64,000 bases of DNA from NCBI GenBank assembly GCA_039725955.1, contig CP091034.1:1116001-1180000 (forward strand), read 5' to 3'. Source of the stretch: Sinorhizobium sp. B11 (GTDB lineage Bacteria; Pseudomonadota; Alphaproteobacteria; Rhizobiales; Rhizobiaceae). Numbering within the stretch: the first letter of the stretch is position 1; each line of letters opens with the position of its first letter. This document shows, piece after piece, positions 63,642 through 64,000 of this stretch. Both the position numbers and the translations under genes were made by a program. Below the pieces are notes generated by a model, which had not been told where the DNA came from, did no database searches, and saw only the letters and a program-made list of their open reading frames with translations.

Positions 63642-64000
63642 ATGAAGACCCCGAGTGTTGAAAGCGGGCAATCCTGGTTTCTGCGCAATCGCATGAGCCT
63701 GCTGACGGTCGCAATCGTCGCAGCCTATGCACTTTTCATCGAATGGTTCTGGGGCTGGTCGGTCATATTGGAACAATGGGCCGCCGTCGGAGCACGTCCG
63801 GTCATCGGCGCACTGATACTCCTGACCAGCACCTATTTCCTGCGTACATGGCGCATCTACGATTATTTTCCACGGGAGACGGCAGGCCGTTTCGTGGCAC
63901 TCTTCCGCGTCACGCAGATCCATAACCTCCTGAACATCATGCTGCCCTTCCGCGCCGGCGAGACGAGTTTTCCGGTGCTGATGCGCACGGAATTCGGCAT
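63642..64000 (+). CDS. Lysylphosphatidylglycerol-synthase-TM/flippase-like membrane protein (3' end outside window)
   Basis: The first 119 residues: a helix near 17-37, another near 50-66, then NLLNIMLPFRAGETSFPVLMR, the conserved segment of the UPF0104/LPG synthase transmembrane domain family. ATG 63642 is the only start. It is divergent from the GT2/GT39 pair, 81 bases away. Family members include membrane-integral aminoacyl-lipid enzymes and putative lipid-linked-sugar translocases; the latter would fit these neighbours. Confidence 0.8.
   Translation, partial: MKTPSVESGQSWFLRNRMSLLTVAIVAAYALFIEWFWGWSVILEQWAAVGARPVIGALILLTSTYFLRTWRIYDYFPRETAGRFVALFRVTQIHNLLNIMLPFRAGETSFPVLMRTEFG

Noticed and set aside
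1-64000. CRISPR arrays, tRNA or rRNA genes, prophage or insertion sequences
   Set aside because: No regularly spaced repeats, tRNA cloverleaf, rRNA sequence, integrase, transposase or phage structural gene was seen.

Overview
The window is a GC-rich, densely coded chromosomal segment of an alphaproteobacterium of the Rhizobium/Agrobacterium/Sinorhizobium group. The main evidence is the order feuN-feuP-feuQ, cycHJKL, degP, a response regulator/kinase pair, glnE, a PleC-type kinase and pepN, which I recognise as a conserved rhizobial arrangement. Most genes are tightly packed, with 4-base ATGA overlaps inside operons. I see no rRNA, tRNA, CRISPR array, prophage or insertion-sequence transposase.

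Layout. 1-3.8 kb: accessory-looking stress genes (partial Old Yellow Enzyme, TetR regulator with one cysteine, RclC-like membrane protein, YeeE/YedE-type transporter, Dabb protein). 3.8-4.1 kb: a 272-bp AT-rich imperfect palindrome resembling a MITE. 4.3-5.5 kb: an MFS carrier. 5.8-8.2 kb: the FeuN/FeuP/FeuQ signalling system. 8.3-12.9 kb: a lipoprotein and the cycHJKL cytochrome c maturation operon. 13-14.6 kb: an ArsR-SRPBCC-VOC-DoxX operon. 14.9-21.8 kb: degP, a two-component pair and glnE. 21.8-28.3 kb: pleC, pepN and a soluble chemoreceptor-like protein, all on the minus strand. 28.7-34.6 kb: a DMT carrier, small rhizobial genes, uracil-DNA glycosylase and a YegD-type Hsp70. 33.7-35.5 kb: AmpR-type regulator divergent from a class D beta-lactamase. 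35.6-40 kb: an RND efflux pump. 40-46.7 kb: phosphotransferase-like protein, an atypical SDR, ETF-ubiquinone oxidoreductase, L,D-transpeptidase, a small exported protein, and a DMT carrier beside an Lrp regulator. 46.8-50.6 kb: a FecBCDE-type iron(III) ABC importer. 50.6-58 kb: MgtE, quinone oxidoreductase/HxlR pair, MFS carrier, diacylglycerol-kinase-like protein and diguanylate cyclase. 58.2-61 kb: glutamine-synthetase-like ligase divergent from a class III aminotransferase, probably polyamine catabolism. 61-64 kb: GT39-like and GT2 glycosyltransferases divergent from a flippase-like membrane protein that runs off the window.

Five genes (degP, pleC, the fecB-like and fecC-like genes, and the diacylglycerol-kinase-like gene) have a reading frame broken by what looks like one extra base in a homopolymer. 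Removing one base restores a normal full-length family member in each case. This could be sequencing or assembly error, or real decay; reads are needed to decide. They are annotated as frameshifted genes over their full extent.

The most interesting unexplained items are the 272-bp palindrome, the possible reactive-chlorine/electrophile cluster with its three related palindromic operators at the left end, the AmpR/class D beta-lactamase pair, and the chemoreceptor-like protein whose domain order is reversed.
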